Of a stretch of DNA of 6,718 nt, positions 5,407 to 6,718 are shown piece after piece (within the stretch, counting starts at the first letter, position 1; every line of letters starts with the position of its first letter). The DNA lies in contig CANCBY010000135.1 of NCBI GenBank assembly GCA_947374445.1, positions 1 through 6,718 on the forward strand, given 5' to 3'. The DNA comes from Pseudobdellovibrionaceae bacterium (GTDB taxonomy: Bacteria > Bdellovibrionota > Bdellovibrionia > Bdellovibrionales > Bdellovibrionaceae). The position numbers and the translations under genes are program-made. The notes below the pieces were generated by a model. That model worked only from the letters and a program-made list of their open reading frames with translations. It was not told where the DNA came from and made no database searches.

Positions 5407-6718
5407 ACCTGCTAAAGGCCGCTGAATTTAAAGTAGGATTGCTTGTCATCGCAGTGGCAAGTCTGATTGCGTTTATGTCGATGCAGGTCAACAACGACCC
5501 GACACTTTTTGGTCGCGCCAATGAGGCTTGGTTCCAAATGCCAGATGCTGGTGGAATGGTCAAAGGTTCCGCTGTTAAGACTGCGGGCATACCGGTCGGT
5601 GTGATCAAAAATATTTCGCTTCAAGATGGATCGGCTCGCATTGATATGACTTTGCGAGATGACATCAGACTTTTTGTTTCGGCATCAGTCACAGTTAAAT
5701 CTCAAGGGATCTTGGGAGATAAATATATTGAGATCACTCCGGGACATAACACTGACCCGCCATTGCCACGAGGCGGACAAATATTAAATGTGAATGACAA
5801 AGGAAGCCTTGATAACGTGATTGCCTCTGTTGGGGATATTGCAGGCTCGTTAAAGCAAACAGCCAAGGCCTTGCAAGAGGCAGTTACTGAAGATGGAACT
5901 CGCAAGCACATCTTAGGTCGTATCGTGTCTAATATTGAAAAACTGACGGCAGATTTGTCGCAAATCACTAGCGAGAACAAAGAAAAAATCGGCGAGATCG
6001 TTGATAAGGTCAATAATATCGCTTCATCTTTGGAAGAAGTTTTGGGCGATGAAACTCCTCAAGGTTTTAAAGGGCGTCTTGCTAGCACCATGAAAAACGT
6101 GGACGAGATAACGACTAAGATCAACAAGGGCGAAGGCACGATCGGTAAGCTTATCAATGACGAAGAGACCGTCGAAGGACTTAACTCGGCTATCGAGGGC
6201 GTGAACGGGTTTTTGGATACAGCCAACAAAACTCAAACAGGATTGGATTTTCACTCGGAGTATTTAGGCAATGTAGGTGGTGCAAAAACAACCGTGGCTA
6301 TTCGCGTGCAGCCAGGTTTAGACCGCTATTATTATTTAGGAATTGTGGATGATCCGGCCGGGGTTGTTGATCGCTCACAACAAACTGTCACGAGTAATGG
6401 TGTCAGCACCGATACATACACTAAAACAACATTCTTAACGAAAACAAAATTCACAGTTCAATTTGCCAAGATTTTCTATGACCTCACTTTGCGTGGGGGG
6501 ATCATCGATAACGTCGGCGGCGCCGGTATAGATTATATTTTCTGGCGAGATAAAATGAAGCTCACAGTCGAAGGTTTAGAGTTTTCAAACTTCAATCTTC
6601 GCTCACAAATTCAATACAATCTTTATCGAGGCTTGTACGTGCATGCGGGTGTTCAAGATATTTTTAACAAAGGCGGCAAGTACTCAAATTATCTAGGTGC
6701 CGGCTTATTGTTGACCAA
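5403..6718 (+). CDS. mlaD: Long MlaD-type MCE protein with C-terminal beta-barrel-like region (3' end cut by window)
   Basis: Substrate-binding/channel subunit of the Mla transporter. The ATG overlaps the mlaF stop (ATGA), preceded by AAAGGA at 5386-5391 and GAGA at 5394-5397. The frame is open to the window end, giving 438 complete codons with no stop, far longer than E. coli MlaD (183). Domains: one N-terminal membrane anchor (about 10-28), with no cleavage site evident; one MCE domain (about 38-115), including GGMVKGSAVKTAGIPVGVI and the closing SQGILGDKYIEITPG; a largely helical region (about 135-280) containing KGEGTIGKLINDEET (242-256), a motif frequent in long MCE proteins; and then a beta-rich region from about 282, with alternating polar/aromatic strands and short turns (for example WRDK at 381-384) and a Ser/Thr-rich loop at 325-348. 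This C-terminal region resembles an outer-membrane barrel. The inferred role is a periplasm-spanning lipid conduit from MlaE to the outer membrane. The MCE assignment is sure; the barrel is by pattern only. Confidence 0.92.
   Translation, partial: MNLLKAAEFKVGLLVIAVASLIAFMSMQVNNDPTLFGRANEAWFQMPDAGGMVKGSAVKTAGIPVGVIKNISLQDGSARIDMTLRDDIRLFVSASVTVKSQGILGDKYIEITPGHNTDPPLPRGGQILNVNDKGSLDNVIASVGDIAGSLKQTAKALQEAVTEDGTRKHILGRIVSNIEKLTADLSQITSENKEKIGEIVDKVNNIASSLEEVLGDETPQGFKGRLASTMKNVDEITTKINKGEGTIGKLINDEETVEGLNSAIEGVNGFLDTANKTQTGLDFHSEYLGNVGGAKTTVAIRVQPGLDRYYYLGIVDDPAGVVDRSQQTVTSNGVSTDTYTKTTFLTKTKFTVQFAKIFYDLTLRGGIIDNVGGAGIDYIFWRDKMKLTVEGLEFSNFNLRSQIQYNLYRGLYVHAGVQDIFNKGGKYSNYLGAGLLLT

Larger units (their letters stand above)
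1..6718 (+). other. Six-gene co-directional operon-like array
   Basis: All genes run on the + strand. Junctions are: kinase/GGDEF protein overlap of 4 bases, GGDEF protein/alr gap of 25 bases, alr/mlaE overlap of 8, mlaE/mlaF overlap of 4, and mlaF/mlaD overlap of 4. The only gap (2544-2568) is too short to hold a full promoter and shows no hairpin followed by T-run. Co-transcription is inferred. A promoter within the end of the GGDEF gene driving alr onward cannot be excluded. The operon start and end lie outside the window. Confidence 0.7.

Noticed and set aside
5246..5624. Reverse-strand open frames of 120 and 70 codons at the mlaF/mlaD junction
   Set aside because: They lie opposite the MlaF C-terminus and the MlaD anchor and MCE domain, which are clear on the + strand.
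5702..6254. Reverse-strand open frames of 103 and 76 codons
   Set aside because: The + strand here is a continuous MlaD reading frame with family motifs, so these are shadows of it.

Overview
The window holds six genes, all on the + strand, packed head to tail. Four of the five junctions overlap and the other has a 25-base gap, so it reads as one operon or the inside of a longer one. The first and last genes are cut by the window edges. By eye the base composition is moderate and somewhat AT-leaning, and two of the four internal non-ATG-ambiguous junctions use TTG starts with clear Shine-Dalgarno sequences. The gene content is that of a Gram-negative (diderm) bacterium: an Mla-type phospholipid transporter with a long MCE protein, alanine racemase, and a histidine kinase beside a GGDEF-family protein. 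The style is closest to Bdellovibrionota or another deltaproteobacterial-like lineage. That assignment is an inference from gene style, not a proven identification.

Bases 1-2543 are a signalling block. First comes the C-terminal part of a sensor histidine kinase with an intact ATP-binding core and a long, probably disordered Pro/Ala-rich tail. It overlaps by 4 bases a 500-residue protein with a receiver-like N-terminus lacking the phospho-acceptor Asp, a GAF-like middle, and a GGDEF domain. In that domain the GGDEF signature is ADEEI and other catalytic positions are lost, but an RxxD inhibitory-site motif (RIND) sits exactly five residues upstream. It is therefore more likely a c-di-GMP receptor than a diguanylate cyclase.

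Bases 2569-6718 are an envelope block. It starts with alanine racemase (D-Ala for peptidoglycan), followed by an Mla/MCE lipid-transport module: the permease mlaE, the ATPase mlaF, and a long mlaD-type MCE protein that runs off the right edge. The mlaD gene starts at 5403 with an ATGA overlap and stays open to the end (438 complete codons). Its product has one N-terminal membrane anchor, a single MCE domain, about 145 residues of predicted helix, and then a beta-strand-rich region resembling an outer-membrane beta-barrel. This suggests one polypeptide bridging the inner and outer membranes, which could replace the soluble carrier MlaC and the outer-membrane MlaA. It is the most interesting feature of the window.

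No RNA gene, insertion sequence, CRISPR array, attachment site or convincing terminator was seen. No stretch over 300 bases lacks a gene; the only intergenic gap is 2544-2568.
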